NCBI GenBank assembly: GCA_036271855.1
Contig: DATAZV010000379.1
Coordinates: 1-26,843 of the forward strand
Reading direction: 5' to 3'
Source: JAQGMJ01 sp036271855
GTDB lineage: Bacteria; Pseudomonadota; Gammaproteobacteria; Burkholderiales; JAEUOS01
DNA: 26,843 nt
Under the pieces are notes generated by a model. It made no database searches. It was not told where the DNA came from and saw nothing but the letters and a program-made list of their open reading frames with translations. Positions 1 to 7,115 of this stretch are shown one piece after another (position 1 is the first letter of the stretch; the number at the start of each line of letters is the position of its first letter). Made by a program: the position numbers and the translations under genes.

Positions 1-956
1 CCAGGGCGCTGGAAGTCCTGAAAAACGCTCCCGGCCTGGATTGGGAATACCTCCCCGAAGTGGTGCCGGAGATCACCCCGGACCTGGCCGCCCGCTACGA
101 TGCCCTTTACGTCAACACCGCGCGCGTGCCCGGTAGCGCGGTGGCGCGCGGCGACCATCGCCTGAAAGTGGTGGCGCGCCACGGCGTCGGCTACGACTCG
201 GTCGATGTGCCGGCAATGACCGCCGCCGGCGTGCTAGTCACCAACACCCCCACCGCCATGCCGCGCCCGGTGGCCACCGTCGCGCTCACCTTCATCCTCG
301 CGCTTGCCGGCAAACTCTTTCTCAAGGACCAGCTGACCCGCGAAAACCGCTGGAAGGAGCGCATGGACAACATGGGCATCGGCCTCACCGGCCGCACTCT
401 GGGCGTGATCGGCGCCGGCGGCATCGGCAAGGAACTGCTGCGCATGGCCGGCGTGTTCGACCTCAATCTGCTCACCGCCGACCCCCATGCCGATGCCGTG
501 CAACTGGGCTACATCGGCGCCCGCGTGGTCGATCTCGATACGCTGCTTAAAGAGTCCGACTTCGTCGTCGTCGCCTGCCTGCTCAACGACAGCACGCGCG
601 GCCTAGTCGGTGCGCGCGAATTCGGCCTGATGAAGCCCTCCGCCTATTTCATCAACGTCGCCCGCGGGCCGATTGTCGACGAGCGCGCCTTCATCGCCAC
701 CATGCAGGCCCGCCGCATCGCCGGCGCCGCCACCGACGTCTTCGAACAGGAGCCGGTGGCCGCCGACAACCCCCTGCTGAAAATGGACAACGTCATCGTC
801 ACCCCGCACTCCCTGTGCTGGACCGACGAGTGTTTTCACAACATGGCCTCGATCGGCCTGAAAAGCATCGTCGACGTGCTGGGCGGCAAGCGGCCGGACT
901 TCCTGGTCAACCCGGGCGCGCTCGAGCATGTCCGCTCCGCCGCGGGCAGGGCCTGA
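1..956 (+). CDS. D-2-hydroxyacid dehydrogenase, 5' end missing
   Basis: The reading frame is open from the first complete codon at position 3, so the gene begins upstream of the window; a GTG at 60 is in frame but internal. The visible part shows the D-isomer-specific 2-hydroxyacid dehydrogenase plan: an N-terminal substrate-domain remnant containing VARHGVGYDSVD, then a Rossmann NAD domain with GVIGAGGIG, the catalytic Arg in NVARGPIVDE, the Glu in DVFEQEP and the His in VTPHSLCW. These are the Arg-Glu-His residues of the family, so the enzyme looks intact. Such enzymes interconvert 2-oxoacids and D-2-hydroxyacids with NAD(H) in the cytoplasm. The substrate (phosphoglycerate, glycerate/glyoxylate or another acid) cannot be told from this sequence. 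The protein has no C-terminal ACT domain, which argues against a long SerA form. Confidence 0.9.
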   Translation, partial: RALEVLKNAPGLDWEYLPEVVPEITPDLAARYDALYVNTARVPGSAVARGDHRLKVVARHGVGYDSVDVPAMTAAGVLVTNTPTAMPRPVATVALTFILALAGKLFLKDQLTRENRWKERMDNMGIGLTGRTLGVIGAGGIGKELLRMAGVFDLNLLTADPHADAVQLGYIGARVVDLDTLLKESDFVVVACLLNDSTRGLVGAREFGLMKPSAYFINVARGPIVDERAFIATMQARRIAGAATDVFEQEPVAADNPLLKMDNVIVTPHSLCWTDECFHNMASIGLKSIVDVLGGKRPDFLVNPGALEHVRSAAGRA

Positions 957-1180
957 GGCGGCCCGGCGGCGCAAGGAGAAAAATCTTTCGCCGGGGCCGC
1001 ACACACATCACCCACGGCTCGATTTACTTGCTATAGAATTCCATCTTGTATCTCAGATGTACGCGCTGCCCGCGCCGCTTTTCGGGTGCGGCGGCGACAT
1101 ATAAAAGACACGTTTGACAGGGAAGGCCGAGCCGCGCGCAACGGCGCACGCGGCGGCGCTGCCTCATCGAGGGAACGCGA

Positions 1181-1459
1181 ATGCACATGAACAAAGCCCA
1201 GATGGTCGACCACATCGCCGTCACGGCCGACATCTCCAAGGCCGCCGCCGCCCGCGCGCTCGACGCGATGGTGGAGGCGGTGAAAGCCACCCTGAAGAAA
1301 AATGGCTCGGTCACGCTGGTGGGCTTCGGCACCTTCCGCGTCTCCAAGCGCGTCGCGCGCGCCGGGCGCAACCCGCGCACCAAGCAGCCGATCAAGATCC
1401 CCGCCACCCGGGTTCCCAAATTCGCACCTGGCAAAGCTTTGAAAGATGCTGTAAAATAG
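1181..1459 (+). CDS. hupB: HU-family histone-like DNA-binding protein
   Basis: This is a 92-residue protein with the full HU/IHF fold: N-terminal helices (MNKAQMVDHIAV), GSVTLVGFGTFRV before the beta arm, the arm tip RNPRTKQPIKIPA with the conserved NP intercalating pair, and the closing VPKFAPGKALKDAV. HU dimers bend and compact DNA. The ATG at 1181 is preceded by GAGGGA at 1169-1174 with 6-base spacing; the ATG at 1187 would give the more usual MNK start but a 12-base spacing. It lies directly upstream of two tRNA genes and the PpiD gene. In many proteobacteria the order is lon-hupB-ppiD, so this is probably the hupB orthologue, although lon is not upstream here. The gene has no T-run terminator of its own, so its transcript may run into the tRNAs. 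Confidence 0.93.
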   Translation: MHMNKAQMVDHIAVTADISKAAAARALDAMVEAVKATLKKNGSVTLVGFGTFRVSKRVARAGRNPRTKQPIKIPATRVPKFAPGKALKDAVK

Positions 1460-1493
1460 CGGACTTTGCTGAGCGAGGTAATGCGCGGCAAAA

Positions 1494-1512
1494 GGTGCAA
1501 TGAGCGTGCACC
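1494..1512 (+). other. Small hairpin after the HU gene
   Basis: GGTGCA (1494-1499) pairs with TGCACC (1507-1512) around a 7-base loop, about 35 bases after the HU stop codon. No T-tract follows, so it is not a clear terminator. It could protect the HU mRNA 3' end when the downstream tRNAs are cut from a common transcript. That role is inference. Confidence 0.35.
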
Positions 1513-1585
1513 GAGGGCGATGCCGGCACTGTGCAATCGTCCGGGCCGCTGGGCGGGTGAGATTGTCCGGCGCCGCATTGTTACA

Positions 1586-1661
1586 GGGTGCTTAGCTCAG
1601 CTGGTAGAGCGTCGCCCTTACAAGGCGAATGTCGGCGGTTCGATCCCGTCAGCACCCACCA
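1586..1661 (+). tRNA. tRNA-Val (anticodon TAC)
   Basis: The cloverleaf is complete over 76 bases. The acceptor stem GGGTGCT pairs with AGCACCC, the D arm is GCTC/GAGC, the anticodon stem is TCGCC/GGCGA with loop CTTACAA (anticodon TAC at 1619-1621), and the T arm contains TTCGATC. The discriminator is A and CCA is encoded (1659-1661). It decodes GUA and, by wobble, other valine codons. It sits 126 bases after HU and 39 bases before tRNA-Asp. Confidence 0.97.
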
Positions 1662-1700
1662 GTTTCTCGGCAGCAGCAAGGGCACCGTATTACAGAATTT

Positions 1701-1777
1701 GGAGTGGTAGTTCAGTTGGTTAGAATACCGGCCTGTCACGCCGGGGGTCGCGGGTTCGAGTCCCGTCCACTCCGCCA
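1701..1777 (+). tRNA. tRNA-Asp (anticodon GTC)
   Basis: The 77-base cloverleaf has acceptor stem GGAGTGG paired with CCACTCC, anticodon loop CTGTCAC with GTC at 1735-1737, T loop TTCGAGT, discriminator G and encoded CCA (1775-1777). It decodes GAY codons. It is followed within five bases by an intrinsic terminator, so it is the last element of the HU-tRNA-Val-tRNA-Asp unit. Confidence 0.97.
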
Positions 1778-1781
1778 ACAC

Positions 1782-1811
1782 AAAAAGCCCTTTCATTGAG
1801 GGCTTTTTTTT
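1782..1811 (+). terminator. Rho-independent terminator after tRNA-Asp
   Basis: AAAAAGCCC (1782-1790) pairs with GGGCTTTTT around a 9-base loop (TTTCATTGA) and ends in a run of eight T. It ends the tRNA transcription unit and separates it from the PpiD gene. Confidence 0.92.
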
Positions 1812-1920
1812 CGCAAGCTGACACGCAGTTACCAGGCAGTTTCCATCGACCGGCAGGGGCGGCTTCCGTAGCCCGGCCGGATCGCAAAAAAGGCTGTCAC
1901 CGAGGCCAGACACCACCGCC

Positions 1921-3819
1921 ATGTTCGAGTACATCCGCACCCATCAGCGCCTGATGCAGTTTCTGCTCCTGCTGATCATCGTTCCCGCGTTCGCCATCGG
2001 CTTTGGCCTGCAGGGCTACGTGTTCTCCGACGATCCCAATTCCGTCGCCAAGGTCTGCGGCGGCGTCGTCACCATGCAGGAGTACGAACGGTCCCGGCAG
2101 GAATATCTGTCCGGCATGCGCCAGCAGCTGGGCGCGAATTTCCGCCCCGAGTTTTTCGACAACCCCGAGGCACGCGCCGCCGTGCTCGACCGCCTGGTGA
2201 ACCAGCGCGCGCTTGCCTGCAGCGCGCTCAAGCGCAACATCGTCGCCTCCGACGAGCTGCTGCGCCAGAACATTCTGCGCGACCCGCAATTCCAGAGCGA
2301 GGGCAAGTTCAGCAACCCGCAATACCAGGCGATCCTCACCAGCAACGGCCAGAGCCCGGCCGGCTACGAAGTCCTGCTGCGCCAGCAGCTCGCCATGCAG
2401 GCGCTCGCCAGCGGCGTGCTGCAAACCGCGATGACGCCGCAGACCGTGCAAGCCCAGTTCGCCCGCGCGCAGGAAGAGCAGCGCGAGGTGCAGGACCTGG
2501 TGCTCAAGCCCGAGGCCTATGTCGCCCAGGTCAAGCTCGCGCCCGACGCCGCGAAAAAATACTACGACGACAACCAGAAAGAGTTCCAGGTGCCGCCGCA
2601 GGTGCGCGCCGAATACCTGGTCATGAGCGTCGATACCCTGGCCGCCAGCATTACGCCGGACGCCGCCGAGGTGCGCAAGTACTACGAGCAGAACCAGAAC
2701 CGCTATGGCATCGGCGAAGAGCGCCAGGCGCGCCACATCCTGATCCCGGTGGCCGCCACCGCGCCGGCCGCGGAAGTCGCCGCCGCGCGCGCCAAGGCCG
2801 AAGGCATCCTGGCCCAGCTGAAGGCCGACCCGAACAAATTCCCGCAACTGGCGAAGGAGTTCTCCAAGGACCCGGGCTCGGCGGAAAAGGGCGGCGACCT
2901 CGGTTTCATGGGGCGCGGCACCTTCGTCAAGCCCTTCGAAGACAAGCTGTTTTCGATGAAGCAGGACGAACTCAGCGACCTGGTGCAGACCGAATTCGGC
3001 TTTCACATCATCCAGCTGACGGGAATCAAGCCCTCCAGCGTCAAGCCCTTCGAGCAGGTGCGCGGCGAGATCGAGGCCGAGTGGAAAAAGCAACGCGCGC
3101 AAAAGCTCTATGCCGACAGCCTCGACGGCTTCGCCGACATCGTCTACACCCAGCCCGACAGCCTGAAACCGGCCGCCGACAAATACAAGCTGACGGTGCA
3201 AAGCACACCGCTGTTCGGCCGAGCCAGCCCGCCCAAGGAACTGGGCAACGCCAACCTGCTGACCAAGCTGTTCGCTGACGACACCATCAAGAACAAGCGT
3301 AACACTGAGGCCGTCGAAGTCTCGCCCGGCGTGATGGTCTCGGCCCGGGTGGCCGAGTACAAACCGCAGACGGTACGCCCGTTCGCCGAGGCCCAGGCCG
3401 GCATCACCACCCTGCTGACCCAGCGCGAGGCGCGGGCGCTGGCGAAAAAGGACGGTGAAGCCAAGCTGAAGGCCGCCCAGGCCGCACCTGACTCGGTCGC
3501 CTTCGGCGCGGCCAAGACACTGTCGCGCGCCAAGCCCGAAGGCGTGGCGCCCGAGGCGGTGAAAATCGTCATGGGTGCGCCCAAGGACAAGCTGCCCGTG
3601 GTGGTTGGTGGAGAGCTGGCCGACGGCAGCTACGGCGTCTACCGCATCAACAAAGTAGCGCAGCCGGAAAAGCCGGACCCCGCCCTGGCCACCTCGATCA
3701 AGACCACCCTGGAGCGCGCCCAGGCCGAGTCCGATTTCAATGCTTATCTTGCCGCCCTCAAGCTGACCGCGAAGATCGAGCTGCATCCGGAAAACATCGA
3801 AAAGCAGCCGGCGAACTGA
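1921..3819 (+). CDS. ppiD: PpiD-like membrane-anchored peptidyl-prolyl isomerase/foldase
   Basis: The 632-residue product matches the PpiD size and plan. A short cytoplasmic N-terminus is followed by one membrane anchor (about residues 11-33, LLLLIIVPAFAIGFGLQGY) and a large periplasmic part. The first section is a SurA_N-like chaperone region. A parvulin (PPIC) domain spans about residues 268-370, starting at RQARHILIPV, with SKDPGSAEKGGDLGFMGRG and ending FGFHIIQLTGI. A C-terminal chaperone region follows. PpiD-type proteins help newly secreted proteins fold near the Sec translocon. The position after HU agrees with the hupB-ppiD order seen in other proteobacteria, here with two tRNA genes between. 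The ribosome site before ATG 1921 is weak, but the frame starts exactly at the expected N-terminus. A huge palindromic terminator follows. Confidence 0.93.
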   Translation: MFEYIRTHQRLMQFLLLLIIVPAFAIGFGLQGYVFSDDPNSVAKVCGGVVTMQEYERSRQEYLSGMRQQLGANFRPEFFDNPEARAAVLDRLVNQRALACSALKRNIVASDELLRQNILRDPQFQSEGKFSNPQYQAILTSNGQSPAGYEVLLRQQLAMQALASGVLQTAMTPQTVQAQFARAQEEQREVQDLVLKPEAYVAQVKLAPDAAKKYYDDNQKEFQVPPQVRAEYLVMSVDTLAASITPDAAEVRKYYEQNQNRYGIGEERQARHILIPVAATAPAAEVAAARAKAEGILAQLKADPNKFPQLAKEFSKDPGSAEKGGDLGFMGRGTFVKPFEDKLFSMKQDELSDLVQTEFGFHIIQLTGIKPSSVKPFEQVRGEIEAEWKKQRAQKLYADSLDGFADIVYTQPDSLKPAADKYKLTVQSTPLFGRASPPKELGNANLLTKLFADDTIKNKRNTEAVEVSPGVMVSARVAEYKPQTVRPFAEAQAGITTLLTQREARALAKKDGEAKLKAAQAAPDSVAFGAAKTLSRAKPEGVAPEAVKIVMGAPKDKLPVVVGGELADGSYGVYRINKVAQPEKPDPALATSIKTTLERAQAESDFNAYLAALKLTAKIELHPENIEKQPAN

Positions 3820-3830
3820 GTCCCACTGTT

Positions 3831-3886
3831 CGGGTCTTCGAAATAAAAAGCCCCGCGACGCGGGGCTTTTTTATTTCGAAGACCCG
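3831..3886. terminator. Giant palindromic bidirectional terminator
   Basis: The left arm 3831-3856 and right arm 3860-3886 are reverse complements over 26 bases, with one extra T in the right arm, around a 3-base GAC loop. The core is GCCCCGC/GCGGGGC flanked by A-run and T-run, so it can act as an intrinsic terminator for ppiD (+) and for selU (-), which converge here. A further partial copy of the GC core (GCGATGCGGGGCCTTTATT, 3886-3904) runs into the selU stop codon and can form a second small hairpin on the minus-strand transcript. Confidence 0.9.
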
Positions 3887-3899
3887 CGATGCGGGGCCT

Positions 3900-4973
3900 T
3901 TATTGCGCCGCGCGGCCCTGCGCCGCCGCCGCGGTGACGGCCTGCCGCGCCGCCTGCTCGAACGCCGCATCATCCACTCCGTCGATGATCACCGGTACCG
4001 CCGCTTCATAGCAACGGAAGTTGCGCGCCATGCCGCGCAAATAAGAGGGGTCGTAGTGTTCGACCAGCAAGCGCTCCACCAGCACATCCCAGTCGCCTGC
4101 CGTGCTCAAGCCCTGCCACTCGGCGACGCGGGCGCGGCCGTGCAGCGCCACCAGAATCTCGAGCTGCTGGTTCAGGCGCGCCGGGTCGGCGAGAAAATGC
4201 GCGTACTCCTGCTTGAGCAATGCCACCCGCGACGGGTTGGCCAGCTCCACCCGCAGGCAGGGCGCATCGCGCATGCGCGCCATCAGGTGGTCCGGCACGT
4301 GCAGGCCGCCGACCTTCTTGCTTTCCGCCTCGACGAACACCGGCGCCTCAGGGGTGTAACCCTGCAAGGCCTGCCACAGGCGGCTTTCGAACATTTTTTG
4401 CGAAGGCTGCGCCTCGTCCGGCAGCTGGCCCAGCACCGAGCCGCGGTGGCAGGCCAGCGCCTCCAGGTCCAGCACCTGGGCGCCGCCGGCTGCCAGGGTG
4501 CGCAGCAACCGGCTCTTGCCGCTGCCGGTGGTGCCGCACACCACCCGCAGGTCGAGCTTTTGCGGCAGATGCCCGAGCTGGTCGATCACGTGGCGCCGAT
4601 ACGCCTTGTAGCCGCCGGCCAGTTGCGCCACCGGCCAGCCGATGCGGCTGAAGATTTCCGTCATCGCACCGGAGCGCTGGCCGCCGCGCCAGCAATAGAC
4701 CAGCGGGCGCCAGGACTTCGGCCGGTCGTGAAAGCGTTCCTGCAGGTGGCGCGCGATGTTCATCGCCACCAGGGCGGCGCCGGCCTTTTTCGCGTCGAAG
4801 GGCGACACCTGCACGTACATCGTGCCGATGCGCGCGCGCTGCTGGTCGTCCAGCACCGGCGCGGAGACGGCGCCGGGCAGGTGGTCCTCGGCGTATTCCG
4901 CGGGCGAACGCACGTCGATGATCTCATCGAATTCACCGATTTGCGCTACAGTCGCCGTGTTTTGTGAATGCAA
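3900..4973 (-). CDS. selU: tRNA 2-selenouridine synthase
   Basis: The 357-residue protein has the two-domain SelU/MnmH plan. An N-terminal rhodanese domain (EIIDVRSPAEYAEDHLPGA) carries the active Cys in VYCWRGGQRSG, and a P-loop domain begins at about residue 146 (CGTTGSGKS). SelU replaces the sulfur of 2-thiouridine at the tRNA wobble position with selenium, using selenophosphate from SelD. Length is close to the family norm. No ATG or GTG is available at the N-terminus: the best start is TTG at 4973-4971, which leaves the rhodanese domain complete. The start lies 16 bases from the divergent selD start and has no clear ribosome site. The pairing with selD supports the function strongly. The exact start is the uncertain point. 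Confidence 0.93.
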   Translation of the reverse strand: MHSQNTATVAQIGEFDEIIDVRSPAEYAEDHLPGAVSAPVLDDQQRARIGTMYVQVSPFDAKKAGAALVAMNIARHLQERFHDRPKSWRPLVYCWRGGQRSGAMTEIFSRIGWPVAQLAGGYKAYRRHVIDQLGHLPQKLDLRVVCGTTGSGKSRLLRTLAAGGAQVLDLEALACHRGSVLGQLPDEAQPSQKMFESRLWQALQGYTPEAPVFVEAESKKVGGLHVPDHLMARMRDAPCLRVELANPSRVALLKQEYAHFLADPARLNQQLEILVALHGRARVAEWQGLSTAGDWDVLVERLLVEHYDPSYLRGMARNFRCYEAAVPVIIDGVDDAAFEQAARQAVTAAAAQGRAAQ

Positions 4974-4989
4974 GTTGGAAGGTTCTACA

Positions 4990-6066
4990 ATGAGTCAAAG
5001 TTTAACGCAGAGTTCAACGCAGAGTTCAATGCCGCGCCTGACCTCACTGGCGCATGGCGGCGGCTGCGGCTGCAAGATCGCGCCCGGCGTGCTTTCCGAG
5101 ATTTTAAAGGCAACGCCCCTGCGCCTGCCGCCGCAAGCCCTGATGGTCGGCCGCGAAAACAGCGAGGATGCCGCAGTCTACCGCCTGAACGACACCCAGG
5201 CGCTGATCGCCACCACCGATTTTTTCATGCCCATCGTCGACGATCCCTACGAGTTCGGGCGCATCGCCGCCACCAACGCGATTTCCGATGTTTACGCCAT
5301 GGGCGGCACGCCGATCATGGCCCTGGCCCTGCTGGGCATGCCGATCAGCCAGTTGCCGGTGGAGGTGATCGGCCGCATCACCGCGGGCGGCGAGGCGATC
5401 TGTGCCGAAGCTGGCATACCGGTCGCCGGTGGCCACTCGATCGACACCGTCGAGCCGATCTACGGCCTGGTGGTGCTGGGCCTCATCCATCCGGACAAGG
5501 TCAAGCGCAACAACGGCGCCCGCGCAGGCGACTCGCTGATCCTCGGCAAGCCCCTGGGCGTGGGCATCCTGTCGGCCGCCCTGAAACAGGAAAAGCTCTC
5601 GGAAGCCGGCTACCGCAAGATGCTCGAATACACCACCCAGCTCAACCGCCCCGGCATCGAGCTGGGCGGCATGGCAGCGGTGCACGCACTGACGGACGTC
5701 ACCGGCTTCGGCCTCGGCGGCCACTTGCTGGAACTGTGCCGCGGCGCCGGCCTCACCGCCGAACTGCAGTGGGGCGACCTGCCCTTGATTCCCGAAGCTG
5801 TCGAATACGTGAAGCAGGGCGTCTACACCGGCGCCTCCACCCGCAACTGGGCCGGCTACGGCCGCGAAGTGGCCCTCGGCACGGGTATCGAGGAATGGCA
5901 GCAGCGCCTGTTGACCGACCCGCAGACCAGCGGCGGCCTGCTGGTGGCCTGCGACCCCGCAGCCGAGGCGCAGGTGCTGCAACTATTCCATGCCCAGGGT
6001 TTTGGTGGCGCCAGGAAAATCGGCCGGATGGTGGAAGGCGAGGCGCAGTTGCGCCTGCGCGGCTGA
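4990..6066 (+). CDS. selD: Selenide, water dikinase (selenophosphate synthase)
   Basis: The 358-residue protein makes selenophosphate from selenide and ATP. The N-terminal catalytic loop HGGGCGCKI holds Cys26 and Lys29, equivalent to Cys17/Lys20 of E. coli SelD, so this is the Cys form, not the Sec form. Further family signatures are DFFMPIVDDPYEFGRIAATNAISDVYAMGG, here only partly quoted as DDPYEFGRIAATNAISD, then GGHSIDTVEP, DVTGFGLGGHLLE and TDPQTSGGLL. ATG 4990 has GGAAGG at 4977-4982, 7 bases upstream; ATG 5029 is an alternative lacking this site. Between them lies a perfect 12-base tandem duplication encoding TQSS twice. The divergent neighbour selU shows that at least one use of selenium is tRNA modification. 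No selA, selB or tRNA-Sec is visible in the window. Confidence 0.97.
   Translation: MSQSLTQSSTQSSMPRLTSLAHGGGCGCKIAPGVLSEILKATPLRLPPQALMVGRENSEDAAVYRLNDTQALIATTDFFMPIVDDPYEFGRIAATNAISDVYAMGGTPIMALALLGMPISQLPVEVIGRITAGGEAICAEAGIPVAGGHSIDTVEPIYGLVVLGLIHPDKVKRNNGARAGDSLILGKPLGVGILSAALKQEKLSEAGYRKMLEYTTQLNRPGIELGGMAAVHALTDVTGFGLGGHLLELCRGAGLTAELQWGDLPLIPEAVEYVKQGVYTGASTRNWAGYGREVALGTGIEEWQQRLLTDPQTSGGLLVACDPAAEAQVLQLFHAQGFGGARKIGRMVEGEAQLRLRG
5004..5027 (+). repeat. 12-bp perfect tandem duplication at the selD N-terminus
   Basis: AACGCAGAGTTC occurs at 5004-5015 and again at 5016-5027, in frame. It encodes part of SLTQSSTQSSM, a non-conserved leader before the catalytic loop. Confidence 0.9.
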
Positions 6067-6112
6067 GCCTTGACCTGACCTGCTCTGATCCGACACTCGA
6101 GACCCGGCCAAT

Positions 6113-6140
6113 AAAAAACGCGCCCTGCGGCGCGTTTTTT
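6113..6140. terminator. Symmetric intrinsic terminator after selD
   Basis: AAAAAACGCGCC (6113-6124) and GGCGCGTTTTTT (6129-6140) form a perfect 12-base stem with a CTGC loop. The A-run and T-run make it usable in both directions: for selD (+) and for the small ORF ending at 6157 (-). Confidence 0.93.
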
Positions 6141-6156
6141 CATTCAGGCAGGGCGG

Positions 6157-6351
6157 CTACCGATTGCCCGATCCCCCGCCTTCGGGTGCGGCAGGCGGCG
6201 TGGGCGCGGGTCCCCGGTCGCCACGGCGGTCTTTGGCCACGGGCACGGTGCTGATGCGGCGTTCGATCAGTTCCTCCTCCACCTCATAGACGGGCGGGGG
6301 AATGCTGTTTTCGTCCGTGGCATCGGAAGGGACGGGACTGGTTGCTGCCAT
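6157..6351 (-). CDS. Small proline-rich hypothetical protein
   Basis: I do not recognise this 64-residue product. It is hydrophilic, with an acidic middle (EVEEELIERR) and a Pro/Gly-rich tail (APTPPAAPEGGG), and has no Cys, signal peptide or membrane segment. ATG 6351 lacks a clear ribosome site. Support for a real gene is that it fills the gap exactly between a bidirectional terminator and an AT-richer stretch (6352-6446) that could hold a promoter. It could also be a chance ORF in GC-rich DNA. Confidence 0.4.
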   Translation of the reverse strand: MAATSPVPSDATDENSIPPPVYEVEEELIERRISTVPVAKDRRGDRGPAPTPPAAPEGGGSGNR

Positions 6352-6446
6352 TTTGTAGGACTATTTAATGAAAAAGTACGCTTCACCCCCAAAAATAACA
6401 TAAAAGTCCGGATTGCGCAGCACGTACGTCGTTTATAAGGGGCCGC

Positions 6447-7115
6447 TTATCGTTTCGGGCGCGCGCCTTTGAGCAGCGGCTGCAGCGCCGGCCAGACGTT
6501 GTCCAGGATGCGCGGATGCGCCTGCGCCAGCGGGTGCAGGCCGTCGGCCTGGAACAGCTCAGGCTTCTCGCCGATGCCTTCGAGCAGGAATGGGGTCAGC
6601 GCGGTCTTGTAGCGGCGCGCCAGCTCGGGGAACAGGCCCTTGAACTTCTCGGTGTAATCGCGGCCATAGTTGGGCGGGATTTGCATGCCGATCAACAGCA
6701 CTTTGGCACCGGCTTTCCGGGAGGCGGTGATCATCGATTCGAGATTCGCCCGGCTGGCATCCAGCGACAGACCGCGCAGGCCGTCGTTCGAGCCCAACTC
6801 GATGATCACGATCGCCGGTTTGGCGCTCGCCAGGGCGCTGCCCAGGCGGGCCGCGCCGCCGGCAGTGGTGTCGCCGCTGATGCTGGCATTGACGACGCTA
6901 TAATCAAGATGCTGTTCCCTGAGGCGCGCATCCATCAGCGCCACCCAGCCCTGGCCGCGCTGCAAGCCGTACTCCGCGGAAAGGCTGTCCCCCATCACCA
7001 GGATTGCAGGCGCGGGGCCCGCGCCGGTGGAAACTGTTGCGCAGGCGGCGAGCAGCAAGCCCGCGCCGAAGCGCAGGAACAAGGATTTTGTGGCTGAAAG
7101 CGTGTACGAAAACAT
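6447..7115 (-). CDS. tesA: TesA-like SGNH arylesterase/lysophospholipase
   Basis: The 222-residue product carries all SGNH-hydrolase blocks: GDSLSAEYGL (nucleophile Ser), SGDTTAGG (oxyanion Gly), GSNDGLRG (Asn) and DGLHP (catalytic Asp and His). TesA-type enzymes hydrolyse thioesters, aryl esters and lysophospholipids, usually in the periplasm. The N-terminus from ATG 7115 (another ATG at 7118) is a signal peptide, FLRFGAGLLLAAC. The L-A-A-C at residues 22-25 satisfies a lipobox, so the protein may be a lipoprotein rather than soluble. Upstream codons in the same frame extend into the ABC gene and do not look like part of the protein. The divergent neighbour is a YbbA-like ATPase, the same pairing as tesA-ybbA in E. 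coli. Confidence 0.9.
   Translation of the reverse strand: MFSYTLSATKSLFLRFGAGLLLAACATVSTGAGPAPAILVMGDSLSAEYGLQRGQGWVALMDARLREQHLDYSVVNASISGDTTAGGAARLGSALASAKPAIVIIELGSNDGLRGLSLDASRANLESMITASRKAGAKVLLIGMQIPPNYGRDYTEKFKGLFPELARRYKTALTPFLLEGIGEKPELFQADGLHPLAQAHPRILDNVWPALQPLLKGARPKR

Noticed and set aside
1586..1777. Possible integration site at the tRNA-Val or tRNA-Asp 3' ends
   Set aside because: No repeated tRNA 3' segment, integrase or composition change is visible downstream; the next gene is the usual ppiD.
1897..3786. A 629-codon open frame antisense to the PpiD gene
   Set aside because: It mirrors the GC-rich codons of ppiD, has no domain, is rich in Gly/Leu/Arg as typical for antisense frames, and lacks a ribosome site. 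The plus-strand frame has clear PpiD motifs.
4756..4989. An in-frame upstream extension of selD
   Set aside because: It lies inside the opposing selU coding region and adds residues not seen in SelD; ATG 4990 has a good ribosome site.
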